Positions 52,701-60,564 of a stretch of DNA of 64,000 nucleotides are shown piece after piece (position 1 is the stretch's first letter; each line of letters begins with the position of its first letter). The DNA lies in the NCBI RefSeq assembly GCF_900105245.1, contig NZ_FNSZ01000001.1, forward strand, positions 868,001 to 932,000, given 5' to 3'. Both the position numbers and the translations under genes were made by a program. Origin of the DNA: Streptomyces sp. 1222.5 (GTDB taxonomy: Bacteria > Actinomycetota > Actinomycetes > Streptomycetales > Streptomycetaceae). The notes below the pieces were generated by a model. That model saw only the letters and a program-made list of their open reading frames with translations. It was not told the DNA's origin and did no database searches.

Positions 52701-52893
52701 ACGAGGTGTTGAGGGCGCGGATGCCGGCGCCGAGCCGGCCGAGGACTCGTCGCAGGCGCGGCAGGTCCAGGTCGCCGGTGATCCGGAACGCCACCGCGAG
52801 GTTGTAGGCGGGGTCCTCGGGATGTATCCGGGCGTGTGTGTACAGCTTGAGTTCCGCGGGTGTGGCTTGCGCGGCAGAAGACTGTGTTTCCAT
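49792..52893 (-). CDS. NRPS module C-A-PCP, threonine code (copy 2)
   Basis: 1033 residues from ATG (METQSSAAQ). Condensation domain about 10-440 with SHLVADG (138-144): first His of HHxxxDG replaced by Ser, catalytic His139 and Asp143 kept. Adenylation domain about 465-945 with YVIFTSGSTGRPKG; by-eye code D-F-W-N-V-G-M-V-H-K, identical to copy 1 and diagnostic of threonine. Carrier domain about 960-1025 (FFDVGGTSLHI). It heads an eight-gene operon of overlapping genes and has a leader of about 520 bases driven by operator C. The leader encodes one well-placed small ORF. Confidence 0.92.
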   Translation of the reverse strand: METQSSAAQATPAELKLYTHARIHPEDPAYNLAVAFRITGDLDLPRLRRVLGRLGAGIRALNTSFERHEGQVQAVHRPCRRSPEDLVPVTRLDGDGRRTVTDLLARQADTPLAPDAPRQFAFHLYRDDEAVYLTMFFSHLVADGYSHFNLVSEIARLYDDPDAELPDSVLDAPSTLVRPSPPTEQALAFFREQLAGMTALGDDRLQGRRGPDGILHGEERHLLLGTETSALVRQRAAELGCTPFTFFLAAYLVTYARCTGGRTPVVGVPFSNRRGPRQRAAFGYFVNTLPLVTDLTQYDTFADLCVSLEEKKTEMLRYQDFDLAAAARDVCPGALDGPLSADQAFTYYKQPLKVRLGDCTVQQLPLHRTAVKYPMSMNVEDHDSDFEIHAECSHRQWDRDPLAVMHHIVRLVAEAPERRITELPALDGPARQRLEALVNAHHAEDRDPALPASLADWFESVALAHPDRAAVVHDGATLTYRELNDRADRVARQVEAHAPGEYVGIAMRRSPQLIAAVLGVLKAGRAYVPLDPNSPAPRIHQILDSFPGGLPVIEDESRWPDAEGLSPLPAGDPARPEQTGPATRHPDDCAYVIFTSGSTGRPKGVRVTHRNVMRLLDAAQGDFRFGAEDTWSLFHSYAFDFSVWEIFGALLHGGRLVIVPEDTARSPEDFRRLLVRERVTVLNQTPSAFNQLLKVLRPTDADDLAVRHVVFGGEALRYAALRPWFDLMGERAQLVNMYGITETTVHVTRHEVTADQAETETASVIGRPLPHLTVRVVDEDGHACPPGVPGEILVGGAGVTLGYLGRPDLNDERFPVVDGHRVYRSGDLGLIRPDGTLVHLGRMDTQVQLRGFRIELGEIESAYLAVTGVVECTVRLDEREPEHPSLVAFVAGPDLPPDAKIRQEVRDRLPAYMVPARVVRAPALPLTVNGKVDDAALPWPLLTDQPTSPAPAAAGTTAATVHQVWSRVLHTTAFGPDDNFFDVGGTSLHIVEVHRLLQEELDVPGLEMLQLFTHTTVRRLAAHIESTRGTAHA

Positions 52894-53147
52894 GGATGGA
52901 TTCCCACTTCACGTCATCAGGGGCCCGGTAGCGGCAGGAGTCGAGCCGCATGAGCCGGACTTCTCGTGAGTCGTATGAATTCGACGCGGAAAGCACACGT
53001 CGACGTCGGGTGACGAGGGAATTCGGCGGAAGGCACCCGTGAGTGATGCACGGGCCCGACGAGGGCTGGATTCCTCGGTGCGGGTGCGCCGAATTCACGC
53101 AGGCGAAATCTTCGCCACGCCGGTCGGCGTGACGGCCTGGAAGTGGA

Positions 53148-53234
53148 TCAGAGGGCCCGGTGGGCCTGCGAGGCGCCGATCCCGGCGAGCGCGGCCAGGA
53201 CGTGAGTGGGTGGCGCGAGTGATGCCAACTTCAT
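53148..53234 (-). CDS. candidate 28-residue peptide at the head of the NRPS 2 operon
   Basis: ATG at 53234 with GGGGGAG three to four bases upstream, 28 codons, peptide beginning MKLASLAPPTHVLAALAG and ending SQAHRAL. Too short for routine gene finding. It lies on the transcript starting near operator C, before the NRPS gene, and could be a regulatory leader, a small peptide, or chance. The remainder of 52894-53404 shows no other gene except a second very short frame (11 codons, ATG about 52953). Confidence 0.35.
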   Translation of the reverse strand: MKLASLAPPTHVLAALAGIGASQAHRAL

Positions 53235-53404
53235 GAACTCCCCCGTTCATTGAGCATGATGAGCGGCAGCGGGCTCGCCCGGACACCGCCCGACCCACCG
53301 GCGACATGGTCAAGTGCCTGGCCAGGGTGGGGTTTTTCGCAGTCGGTCGCGATTGTTCCGCGTGCTTCGGGAGTGCGCCTCGGAGGCTGTCCCCCCGCAA
53401 CTGA

Positions 53405-53452
53405 GAACGATCCGACTCGTTCCAATCTAGGCATCACCCTCGCTCCCGTCAA
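53405..53452 (-). promoter_or_regulatory. promoter and TetR-type operator C for the NRPS 2 operon
   Basis: On the minus strand TTGACG (53452-53447), 17 bases, TAGATT (53429-53424), then operator GAACGA-N6-TCGTTC (53405-53410 and 53417-53422 on the plus strand). Same geometry as at 29.8 and 38.8 kb. Confidence 0.78.
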
Positions 53453-54202
53453 GCGTTGATCATGCACGCCGCACGCAACCGGAGTCCCTACGTCAGCCAC
53501 CTGGCAAGCCAGTTGCTTTTCCGGTTACCGGCAAGTACTGTGCCGCCCCGTTAGTCGTCGAACGGCCATTCACCGCCGCCGGGACGACCACTTCCACCGC
53601 CACTGGACGAACTTCGTCGGCGCAATCACCCGACCTCGTCCGCCGATTCCGTCGGTACGCCTGCCGCAGTACGGCGGGCGATCCGATTCCGCCCCGCGCA
53701 GACATGCCGGGAATTCCGTGCGGCGGGTTGCGCCGCACCACACTCAGGGGGAAATCCATGCGCTGCTCCGGCCGTGATCCGATATGACCGTCCGCAGGAG
53801 CCCGGCCGGCCCCGCCGGGCCTCACATGCCGGACCCGCCTCGCGCCACGTCTCCGTTCCACGCCCACGCCACGGCATCGGCGATCCGGCCGGATGCCTGC
53901 CGTTCCGGCGGGAACGCCCGCCCCTGCGGGCACCTCCGTGAGCGGCCGGGCATCCGCCATCTCATCTACGGCGGAAGGCGGTTCGCGGCCGCCGTACACC
54001 CGGCCGGCTCGATCCGCATCACCTCCCCTTCCTCCGCCCGGCACGCCGGGCGGAGGACGACCGCCTCGGCCCCTGACCCGGCCCGAGGCTGCGCGAGCCG
54101 CGGGACCTCGCGCCACGCCGTCCGTGCTCCGCTGCCGCTTGGGCACGGCACCCGCCCGTCCACACCACACCTCGCGTTCCCGCCCCGGCCCGTGGAGGAC
54201 CT
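53453..54202. other. gene-free upstream region
   Basis: 750 bases between operator C and the type II thioesterase gene. Open frames (for example 53493-54170 on the minus strand and 53784-54206 on the plus strand) are Arg/Pro/Ala-rich with no motif, so I treat them as chance. The promoter of the thioesterase gene should lie here but was not identified. Confidence 0.5.
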
Positions 54203-54985
54203 GTGAACTCCTGGCTCCGCACCGTGAAGCCCGTCGCCCGCGTCCGCGCCCGGATCGTGTGTCTTCCCTGCACCGCGGGTTCAGCCTCCGTCTACCGCTC
54301 CTGGGCGCCGATGCTGCCCCGGGGGGTGGAACTCACCTCCGTCGAGCTGCCCGGCCACGGGACGCGGGTCGGAACGGAACCCGAGGAGCGCGTGGAGCGG
54401 ATCGTCCACCACGTCAGCCGCGAGCTGGCCCCGCTGGCCCTCGCGTCGCCTCTCGTGCTGTTCGGGCACAGCACCGGCGCGCTCCTGGCCTACGAGACGG
54501 CCCGCCGCCTGTGCGCCGAGGGGGCACCCCCCTCCCTCCTGGTACCGGCCGCCCTGTGTCCCGCCGACCGACTGGACCGCAAGGCCAACGGCGTGCTCGC
54601 GGAGCGACCGGACCGGCTCAGGGCACACCTCGGCCGACTCGGCCAGGCCCCACCGGGCGTCGCGGCCTCACCCGGCCTGCGCACGGCGGAACTGGGAGCC
54701 GCCAGGGCGGGACTGCGAATCCTGGCCGACGCACCGGCCCCGGGAGCTCCGCTCGACGTACCACTGATCGCACTCGCGGGACGCCACGACCCCCTCTACC
54801 CGCCGCCGCTGATGGTCCCGTGGAAGCACCTCACCCGGCGCTGGCTGGGCCTGCGCATCCTGCACGGCGACCACTTCTTCCCCTGGCAGAGCGACGAGGT
54901 ACCCCGGCTCCTGGCCGACATGACACTGCTCGCGTCGGGGAGCAGCACCGACACCGAATGGGACGGCGCCCTCGTCGCCGACTGA
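54203..54985 (+). CDS. type II thioesterase (second copy)
   Basis: 260 residues from GTG with GGAGG five bases upstream. Motifs: RIVCLPCTAGSASVYRSW, LPGHGTR, nucleophile elbow LFGHSTGALLAYE, acid GRHDPLYPPP and LHGDHFFPWQ with the catalytic His. The first Gly-rich loop reads CTAGS where copy 36660 has YAGGS. Editing thioesterase for the NRPS/PKS proteins. It begins a plus-strand unit with the FMN reductase and the PucR regulator. Confidence 0.9.
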   Translation: MNSWLRTVKPVARVRARIVCLPCTAGSASVYRSWAPMLPRGVELTSVELPGHGTRVGTEPEERVERIVHHVSRELAPLALASPLVLFGHSTGALLAYETARRLCAEGAPPSLLVPAALCPADRLDRKANGVLAERPDRLRAHLGRLGQAPPGVAASPGLRTAELGAARAGLRILADAPAPGAPLDVPLIALAGRHDPLYPPPLMVPWKHLTRRWLGLRILHGDHFFPWQSDEVPRLLADMTLLASGSSTDTEWDGALVAD

Positions 54986-55021
54986 GCACAAGCCACTACC
55001 GGAATGAGAAGGGACGCCCGG

Positions 55022-55546
55022 ATGGGAACCATCCTCGTCGTCTGCGCGAGCCCGTCCGCCCGCTCCACCACCCGGGCGGCACTGCAGCGGGCCGTCGTGC
55101 CCCGGCTGGAACACCTGGGACACGACACGGGCTGGCTGTCCGTGCGGGACCTGCCCGCGGCACCCCTGATGGCGGCCGACCCCACCGCGCCGGCGCTGCA
55201 GCGGGCGGCAGCCGCGCTCGACTCCGCCGATGGGGTCGTCCTTGGCACTCCGGTCTACAAAGCGTCCTTCTCCGGCCTGTTGAAGGTCTTCCTGGACGTC
55301 CTGCCCCGGGACGCGCTGGGCGGGAAGGCAGTCCTGCCGCTGGCGACCGGCGACTCCCCCCTGCACGGGCTGGCGCTGGACTTCGCGCTGCTGCCGGTCC
55401 TGAACAGCATGGGGGCCCGTCACGTCGTCCCCGGATGCTTCCTCACCACCCGGGAGCTGAGAGCCGACGCAGCCACCCCGAGCACCCTGGAGCGGGCGGC
55501 GGACCGCCTGCACACGGCGGTCCGCGCCGCGCAGGTCGGCGTCTGA
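55022..55546 (+). CDS. NADPH-dependent FMN reductase (SsuE-like)
   Basis: 174 residues from ATG (MGTILVVCASPSARST) with AAGGGA eight bases upstream; ATG 55004 is an alternative. Flavodoxin-like fold: ASPSARSTT phosphate-binding loop, GVVLGTPVYKASFSGLLKVFLDVLP (the typical PxYxxSxSGxLKxxLD motif) and LPLATGDSPLHGLALD. These enzymes provide reduced FMN to partner monooxygenases. The only obvious consumer nearby is the ACAD-fold protein at 44288-45427, which matches the VlmR-VlmH relationship in valanimycin biosynthesis (inference). Confidence 0.88.
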   Translation: MGTILVVCASPSARSTTRAALQRAVVPRLEHLGHDTGWLSVRDLPAAPLMAADPTAPALQRAAAALDSADGVVLGTPVYKASFSGLLKVFLDVLPRDALGGKAVLPLATGDSPLHGLALDFALLPVLNSMGARHVVPGCFLTTRELRADAATPSTLERAADRLHTAVRAAQVGV

Positions 55547-55666
55547 GTCGGCGACCGGCGCGGCCGCCCGAACCTCCGCACGGCACCTGTCTGTCCGCCC
55601 GTCGCGATCCCGCGGCTATGGTCGTCCCTGGAAAAGCACTGGTGACGCTCCATCAATGGGACGGGT

Positions 55667-56863
55667 ATGCACATAGGCACGGACGAGGGTCCCTCCCGGG
55701 AAAGGGAACCCTCGGAAGGGGAACCGAGTCGGCAGGAGACCTCGGCGGCGGAGCTGGCCGAGGTCCTCCGAGAACGCCTCGACCGGCTGGCCGACGGCGC
55801 CACGGCCGCGGTCCTGGAGCAGCTGCCCAGCTTCAGCGACTGCGGCCAGGACCGCGCCGAGCTCACCGCCACCGTACGGCAGTTCCTGCGCGCGGGGATC
55901 GACGCGGTGGCGGAGTCCCGTACGGCCACCACCCCGGCGGAGACGGAGTTCGCCCGGATCTACGGCGCCCGCCGGGCCGTGCAGGGCATCCCGTCCGAGG
56001 AGCTGACCCTCAGCTTCTACGTCGCCCTGCGCGCGGTGTGGATCGGGTTCCCCTGGAGCTCTGCCCGCGGCGACTTCCTCACCACTTTGGTGGGCGCGAT
56101 GGAGCGTTCCATGCTGTGGCTGCAGAATGTCGTGGCCGCCGTGGGCGCGGGCCATCAGCAGGCGCTCGTCGGAACCTGGCTCGACGTCAGCGTGCTGGGA
56201 CAGCAGCTGCTGAACTTCCTGGAGGACGGATCGGCACCCGATGCCGACGTGCGGACCGTACTGGACCGTCTGGACATGGACAGCGCGGGACGCTTCCAGG
56301 CCTGGGTCGCGCCGCTGCCCGACGACGGCACGACCGGCCGGCTCCTGCACACCCGCCTGCAACAGCAGCCCGGCCGCTGCGCCGTCGTCCACACCCACGG
56401 CCACCTGGTCCTGCTCAGTCAGGACACGGAGGCGGTCGCGGTCGAGAACGCCCTGTCGGAGGCCGGCGCGGCGATCGTCGGCGTGGGTCTGTCCAGGCAG
56501 GGGGCGGCGGGAGCCCGGCGCAGCCTCGCCGACGCCCGCGGTGCCCTGCGCGCCGCACGACACCGTCCGGGCGTCCACCGGTACGCCGACGTGTGGCTGT
56601 TCGCGCTGGCGCAGGACCCGGCGGCCGGTGCCGAGCCCCTGTTCGAGACCGCTCGCGCCACGGCGCGCGCGCAACCCCATTTGGCCGACGCGGTGCGTAC
56701 CTTCGCCGACCACGGCTTCTCGATCGCCGCCGCGGCCCGCGCCCTGCACCTGCACGCCAACACGCTCACCTACCGACTGGAACGCTGGCGTGAACTGACC
56801 GGCCTCGACTGCCGCGACTACATGGGACTGGTCACCTCCCGTACGGCCGTCGAGCTCGCCTGA
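55667..56863 (+). CDS. PucR/CdaR-type transcriptional regulator
   Basis: 398 residues from ATG (MHIGTDEGPS). After a charged start, the N-terminal RsbRD-like region (about 25-165) precedes a GGDEF-like linker (about 190-310) and a C-terminal PucR helix-turn-helix (TFADHGFSIAAAARALHLHANTLTYRLERWRELTGLD). This protein class regulates catabolic and secondary-metabolite genes. It lies at the edge of the cluster on the same strand as the FMN reductase, so it may be a cluster activator; targets are unknown. Confidence 0.87.
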   Translation: MHIGTDEGPSREREPSEGEPSRQETSAAELAEVLRERLDRLADGATAAVLEQLPSFSDCGQDRAELTATVRQFLRAGIDAVAESRTATTPAETEFARIYGARRAVQGIPSEELTLSFYVALRAVWIGFPWSSARGDFLTTLVGAMERSMLWLQNVVAAVGAGHQQALVGTWLDVSVLGQQLLNFLEDGSAPDADVRTVLDRLDMDSAGRFQAWVAPLPDDGTTGRLLHTRLQQQPGRCAVVHTHGHLVLLSQDTEAVAVENALSEAGAAIVGVGLSRQGAAGARRSLADARGALRAARHRPGVHRYADVWLFALAQDPAAGAEPLFETARATARAQPHLADAVRTFADHGFSIAAAARALHLHANTLTYRLERWRELTGLDCRDYMGLVTSRTAVELA

Positions 56864-56885
56864 GCCGCGTCCGTGTGCCGGGACC

Positions 56886-58361
56886 TCACCGGGAGTACAG
56901 CCAGGTGATCAGCCGCTCGAGCCGGGCCATGTCCCGTGCGCCACGCGCGTAGGTGGTCACGGCCAGCGGCACGTCGAACAGCTTGCGGGTGCGGGCGGCG
57001 GGCATCGCGAACTCCCGCAGCCCGTCGGCTCCGTGCACACGTCCGTACCCGGATTTTCCGCGGCCGCCGAACGGCAGGGCCGGGACGGCCGGGAAGGAGA
57101 GGACGTCGTTCACGCTGACCATGCCCGCGTTCAGCCGGTCGGCGAGCTCGCCGGCCCGGCGGCGCGCGAACACCGCCGCGCCGAGCCCGTAGGCGGAATC
57201 GTTGGCCCGCGCGACGCCCTCGGCCGCGTCCGTGACCCGGTTGACCACCAGTACCGGCCCGAAGGTCTCCTCTAGCACCGCCGCCGAGTCCTCGGGGACG
57301 TCGGCGAGAATCACGGGGCCGGTGACGTAGGGCGGCGCCACCGACTCCGGGCCTCCCACGACCGCACGACCGCCCCGGGACAGGGCGTCCTCGATGTGCC
57401 GGCGGATCACCTCGAGCTGCCCTGGCACGGTGATGGGGCCGAAGTCCGTGCGGGCCCGCACCTCCCTGGCCCGGCGGGCCAGCAGGGTGAGGAATTCGTC
57501 GTACACGGGGTCGGCCACGTAGACCCGCTCGATACCCGCGCAGGACTGGCCGGCATTGCTGCACCCACCCCACAGCGCGGCCTCCACAGCGGCCGGAACA
57601 TGGGCGTCCTCGGCCACCACGAGGGCGTCCTTGCCGCCGAGTTCCAGCAGGACCGGGGTGAGCGTGGGCGCGCAAGCCGCGAGGATCCGAGCGCCGGTGC
57701 CCGGGGAGCCGGTGAACGCGACCTTGTCGACGCCGGACGTGCACAGCGCCGCGCCGGTGCCGCCGTCCCCGGTGGTCAGCTGCAGCACGGACCGTCCCGG
57801 CACCGCCTCCGCGAACGTGTCCACGAGCCACCGGCCGGTGGCCGGGGTGTACTCGCTGGGCTTGAACACCACCGTGTTCCCGGCCGCCAGGGCGTAGGCG
57901 ATCGAACCGAGTGGAGTGTGCACGGGGTAGTTCCACGGGCCGATCACACCGATCACCCCGTAGGGCCGGTACTCCACGGTGGCGAGTTGGTTGGCCATGA
58001 GCAGTCCCGAAGGGACACGGCGCCGCGCGAGGACCCTGCGCGCGTTGCGCGCGGCCCAGTCCACCTGCGCGAGGGCCGCCGTCATCTCGATGACCGCGTC
58101 GGCCCGCACCTTGCCGTTCTCCCGTTCGAGCAGGTCGAGGATCTCGGGCAGTCGGCGGGCCATCAGCCGCCGCCACTCCAGCATGCGGGAGCGCCGTCCC
58201 TCGTGACCGATCTCCTGCCACCAGGAGGTGGCCTTCCTGGCCCGGGCCACCTTGCCCCGGACGGTCTCCTCGTCGTCCACGGGGAAGCCGGCCGTCGGCC
58301 GGGGGGCCGCCGGTCCGAGCGAGTCCGGGTCCGCCGTCCGGGAATCTGCGGTGGAGACCAT
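56886..58361 (-). CDS. aldehyde dehydrogenase
   Basis: 491 residues from ATG (MVSTADSRTA) with AAAGGG upstream. Conventional ALDH: GPWNYPVHTPLG (Asn), FTGSPGTGARI, Glu in LLELGGKDALVV, Cys in SNAGQSCAGIERV and PFGGRGKSGYGR. The GWNYP/SCAGIERVYV set is that of the class III/fatty-aldehyde-like actinobacterial enzymes. It is divergent from the TetR gene at 58800 with two half-conserved operators between them. It could oxidise aldehyde by-products of the pathway or serve a different process controlled by that regulator. Confidence 0.9.
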   Translation of the reverse strand: MVSTADSRTADPDSLGPAAPRPTAGFPVDDEETVRGKVARARKATSWWQEIGHEGRRSRMLEWRRLMARRLPEILDLLERENGKVRADAVIEMTAALAQVDWAARNARRVLARRRVPSGLLMANQLATVEYRPYGVIGVIGPWNYPVHTPLGSIAYALAAGNTVVFKPSEYTPATGRWLVDTFAEAVPGRSVLQLTTGDGGTGAALCTSGVDKVAFTGSPGTGARILAACAPTLTPVLLELGGKDALVVAEDAHVPAAVEAALWGGCSNAGQSCAGIERVYVADPVYDEFLTLLARRAREVRARTDFGPITVPGQLEVIRRHIEDALSRGGRAVVGGPESVAPPYVTGPVILADVPEDSAAVLEETFGPVLVVNRVTDAAEGVARANDSAYGLGAAVFARRRAGELADRLNAGMVSVNDVLSFPAVPALPFGGRGKSGYGRVHGADGLREFAMPAARTRKLFDVPLAVTTYARGARDMARLERLITWLYSR

Positions 58362-58455
58362 GCCTGCGTGCCCTTTCGTGACGGCCGGACGAGCCGCCAC
58401 GGCATCGCGGCGGCCCTGGGGAGTCTTGACAGCAGCGTGCCAAGTTCCTAATCTG

Positions 58456-58473
58456 AAACGAAACGATTCGTTC
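58456..58473. promoter_or_regulatory. TetR-type operator D (aldehyde dehydrogenase side)
   Basis: AAACGA-N6-TCGTTC, one base different from the cluster operators, followed by TGAC as in operator E. It is 95 bases upstream of the ALDH start. The stretch 58362-58799 between the divergent genes holds no other gene. Confidence 0.6.
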
Positions 58474-58725
58474 TGACAGAGTAAAGCATTGCGCACGGGA
58501 ACCCCACAAGGGCCCATCCTCCCCGCCGAGTTCACCCGCGAGCCGAGAATCCCTCGCTCGAGACACACGGCAGGGAAGCAGCACCCCTCGGGCCCCACCC
58601 CTCCGCCCTGCTCATGCCGACGCCCCCACGCGTAGCCGGCCCGCGCAATGACGAAGGCGACCGCCATCTCCCCTCGCCGGCCGGTCGCCCCACGGCACGG
58701 GGCGGGCTGCCGCAACCCATAATGA

Positions 58726-58743
58726 ATACGAACCGAATCGTTC
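58726..58743. promoter_or_regulatory. TetR-type operator E (regulator side)
   Basis: ATACGA-N6-TCGTTC, with the same TCGTTCTGAC right half as operator D. It lies 57 bases before the TetR start, fitting autoregulation. Confidence 0.55.
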
Positions 58744-58799
58744 TGACACGAGTCCGTCGGACGTCCGGTCACCCGGAACAGGCAGCGCAGGAGAGGCGA

Positions 58800-59447
58800 A
58801 TGGGGACGAAGCGAACCTTGCAGAACGTCGTGGATGCGAGTGGTCCACATCGCCGGGACCTCGAGGCGAGAAAACGCATCCTCGCCGCCACGCTCGAACA
58901 ACTCGAAGAGCGCGGATACTCGCGTATGACCATCGAGCAGGTGGCCGTCAGCGCCAAGGTCGGGAAGGCTACGCTCTACCGCTCCTGGCCCAACAAGGCG
59001 GCTCTGGTCCTGGACGCGGTCCGCAGCCGACTCAAGGAGGTCCCCACCGCGGAGACCGGCGATACGCGCGACGAGCTGCTGAGCGTGGCGAAGCAGGCCC
59101 TCGCCAGCTTCTTCGGGTCCGTGCAGGTGCAGGCCATCCTGCCCGCACTGGTGGCAGACATGTCCCAGAACCCCGACCTGCGCCAGCAGTTGCGCGAGGA
59201 GGTGATCGAGCCGCGCCGGGCCCGGTCCCGCACCGTCCTGCAGCGTGCCATGGATCGGGGTGACCTGCCGGAGGACACCGACGTCTCACTGGCTCTGGAG
59301 ATGTGGGCCGGCGCGATGATGTTCCGCAGCGTCTTTTACGGCGACGGGTACGACGACGCCACGCTCGCCCGCATGGTGGACGCGACGCTCGCCTCCCCGC
59401 CGCGTTTCGATGCGGAGGATGACACACGCCTCGCCGATGACGCCTGA
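58800..59447 (+). CDS. TetR-family regulator, candidate cluster repressor
   Basis: 215 residues from ATG (MGTKRTLQNVV) with AGGAGAGG five bases upstream. The helix-turn-helix is at about 35-75 (YSRMTIEQVAVSAKVGKATLYRSWPNK); the C-terminal domain is of the TetR_C_16-like kind with LVADMSQNPDLRQQLREEVIEPRR. Operators D and E at its own promoter share ACGA-N6-TCGTTC with operators A, B and C at the NRPS 1, diiron and NRPS 2 promoters, so it is the best candidate to repress the whole azoxy/NRPS cluster. The direct evidence is only the shared sites. Confidence 0.9.
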   Translation: MGTKRTLQNVVDASGPHRRDLEARKRILAATLEQLEERGYSRMTIEQVAVSAKVGKATLYRSWPNKAALVLDAVRSRLKEVPTAETGDTRDELLSVAKQALASFFGSVQVQAILPALVADMSQNPDLRQQLREEVIEPRRARSRTVLQRAMDRGDLPEDTDVSLALEMWAGAMMFRSVFYGDGYDDATLARMVDATLASPPRFDAEDDTRLADDA

Positions 59448-60203
59448 CCCTCCGTGGCCTCCTCATCCTGACAGGACGTCTCCCCCGTCACCACTGTGGA
59501 TTCCCAGGGATGCGCCCGGCTGATCCCGTGAATTCCCCAGGGCGCACCGGTGCCCGGCACGAGCGGGCCGTACCAACGCCGGGCGGTCCGCAAGGCAGCC
59601 CCGACTGGTGACGCGGACCGAGGTGTTCGACGACATCCGGGAAGATCCGAAAGGGCCCGGGCGTCACCGCGGCCCCCGGCCGAGCCGCCCTGTCGCCGAA
59701 TGCGCCGACGGGCCCAAAGCGATGCGGTCGCGATGGGCCCGCAGTTCGGCGCCGGCCCGCTGAGGACTTCGCGCCGGCGCTGCGCACGGGCACGGCGGGG
59801 CCCTGAATTCGGATGATCGCCGCAGCGGCAGCCTGGAGCAGGCACATACGCGATGTCGCCGTCACCCTGCCGCCCTCCGAGCCCTGGTGGCCCGCTTCCG
59901 CGAGGATCTCCACCGCGGGCCGGTCGGCCTACGACGGCAGGCTGCGCGAGTGCACGCCCGCGCTCCGACCTGGTTCCTGCTCCCAGCGGCGCGGCAGTGG
60001 TCTTCGGCCGTGACTTCGCCAGGGCCCCGTCCTCCACCGAACCGGTGGGCCCGTTCATGCATGCGGCCTACCAGGGGATGCGGCGGCTTCCGCCGTTGAC
60101 GACGCTGGACGAGGGTGCCTGAGCAAATCGGGACCGTGCACGCACCGCCTGCTGGCATCTGCGAGGACGAATGCAGCAGCGCAGCACCCGAAAGGAGGCC
60201 ATC
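59448..60203. other. intergenic region with no supported gene
   Basis: 756 bases. Frames such as 59336-60058 (minus) and 59853-60122 (plus) lack ribosome binding sites and known motifs. A short plus-strand piece ending at 60122 (AYQGMRRLPPLTTLDEGA) is coding-like and may be the tail of a lost gene. The region marks the boundary between the biosynthetic cluster and the protease/NTPase locus. Confidence 0.45.
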
Positions 60204-60560
60204 TTGACCCAGCTGACTCGCATTTCGCTGGATGGCGAGGGCTGCATTCTGGTCGAGGAACCAGCAGGTGTGCTGGAGGGGCCGGTGAAGGCCGGTCGCA
60301 TCGCTGAGGCCATCGGTGAGCTTCCCAGGACGCTGCAAGAAATACTTGCGCCCGTGACGGAGGCGGCGCGCGTCACACTCGACCAACTACGCAGGGCTCA
60401 TCCCGACGAGATCGCGGTCGAGTTCGGTGTCGACCTTGCGGCGGAGGCCGGAGCAGTGATCACCAAGAGCCAAGCGGGTTGCCACCTCAAAGTGACCATG
60501 TCGTGGAAGACGAAGGACGATACGGGTCGTCCTTCTCGTCCAGACGCACGCACAGGCTGA
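60204..60560 (+). CDS. trypsin-co-occurring domain (trypco1-like) protein
   Basis: 118 residues from TTG with AAAGGAGG six bases upstream; no other start fits the site. The sequence LTRISLDGEGCILVEEP at the N-terminus and VEFGVDLAAEAGAVITKSQAGCHLKVTMSWK at the C-terminus is the pattern of the small CU044_2847-like/trypco1 proteins. These are found almost only beside trypsin-like proteases fused to signalling or NTPase domains, as here, four bases upstream of one. They are thought to be sensors, inhibitors or substrates in bacterial conflict systems; the actual role is unproven. Confidence 0.75.
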   Translation: MTQLTRISLDGEGCILVEEPAGVLEGPVKAGRIAEAIGELPRTLQEILAPVTEAARVTLDQLRRAHPDEIAVEFGVDLAAEAGAVITKSQAGCHLKVTMSWKTKDDTGRPSRPDARTG

Positions 60561-60564
60561 CCCG

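Noticed and set aside
53493..54170. Possible minus-strand gene of 225 codons upstream of the second thioesterase
   Set aside because: Arg/Gly/Pro-rich, no start signal, no family features; treated as chance in a GC-rich intergenic region.
53893..56793. 966-codon plus-strand frame across the thioesterase, reductase and PucR genes
   Set aside because: Overlaps three well-supported genes in another frame and has random composition.
59336..60058. Minus-strand frame of 240 codons after the TetR gene
   Set aside because: Overlaps the TetR 3' end and has no ribosome binding site or recognisable domain.
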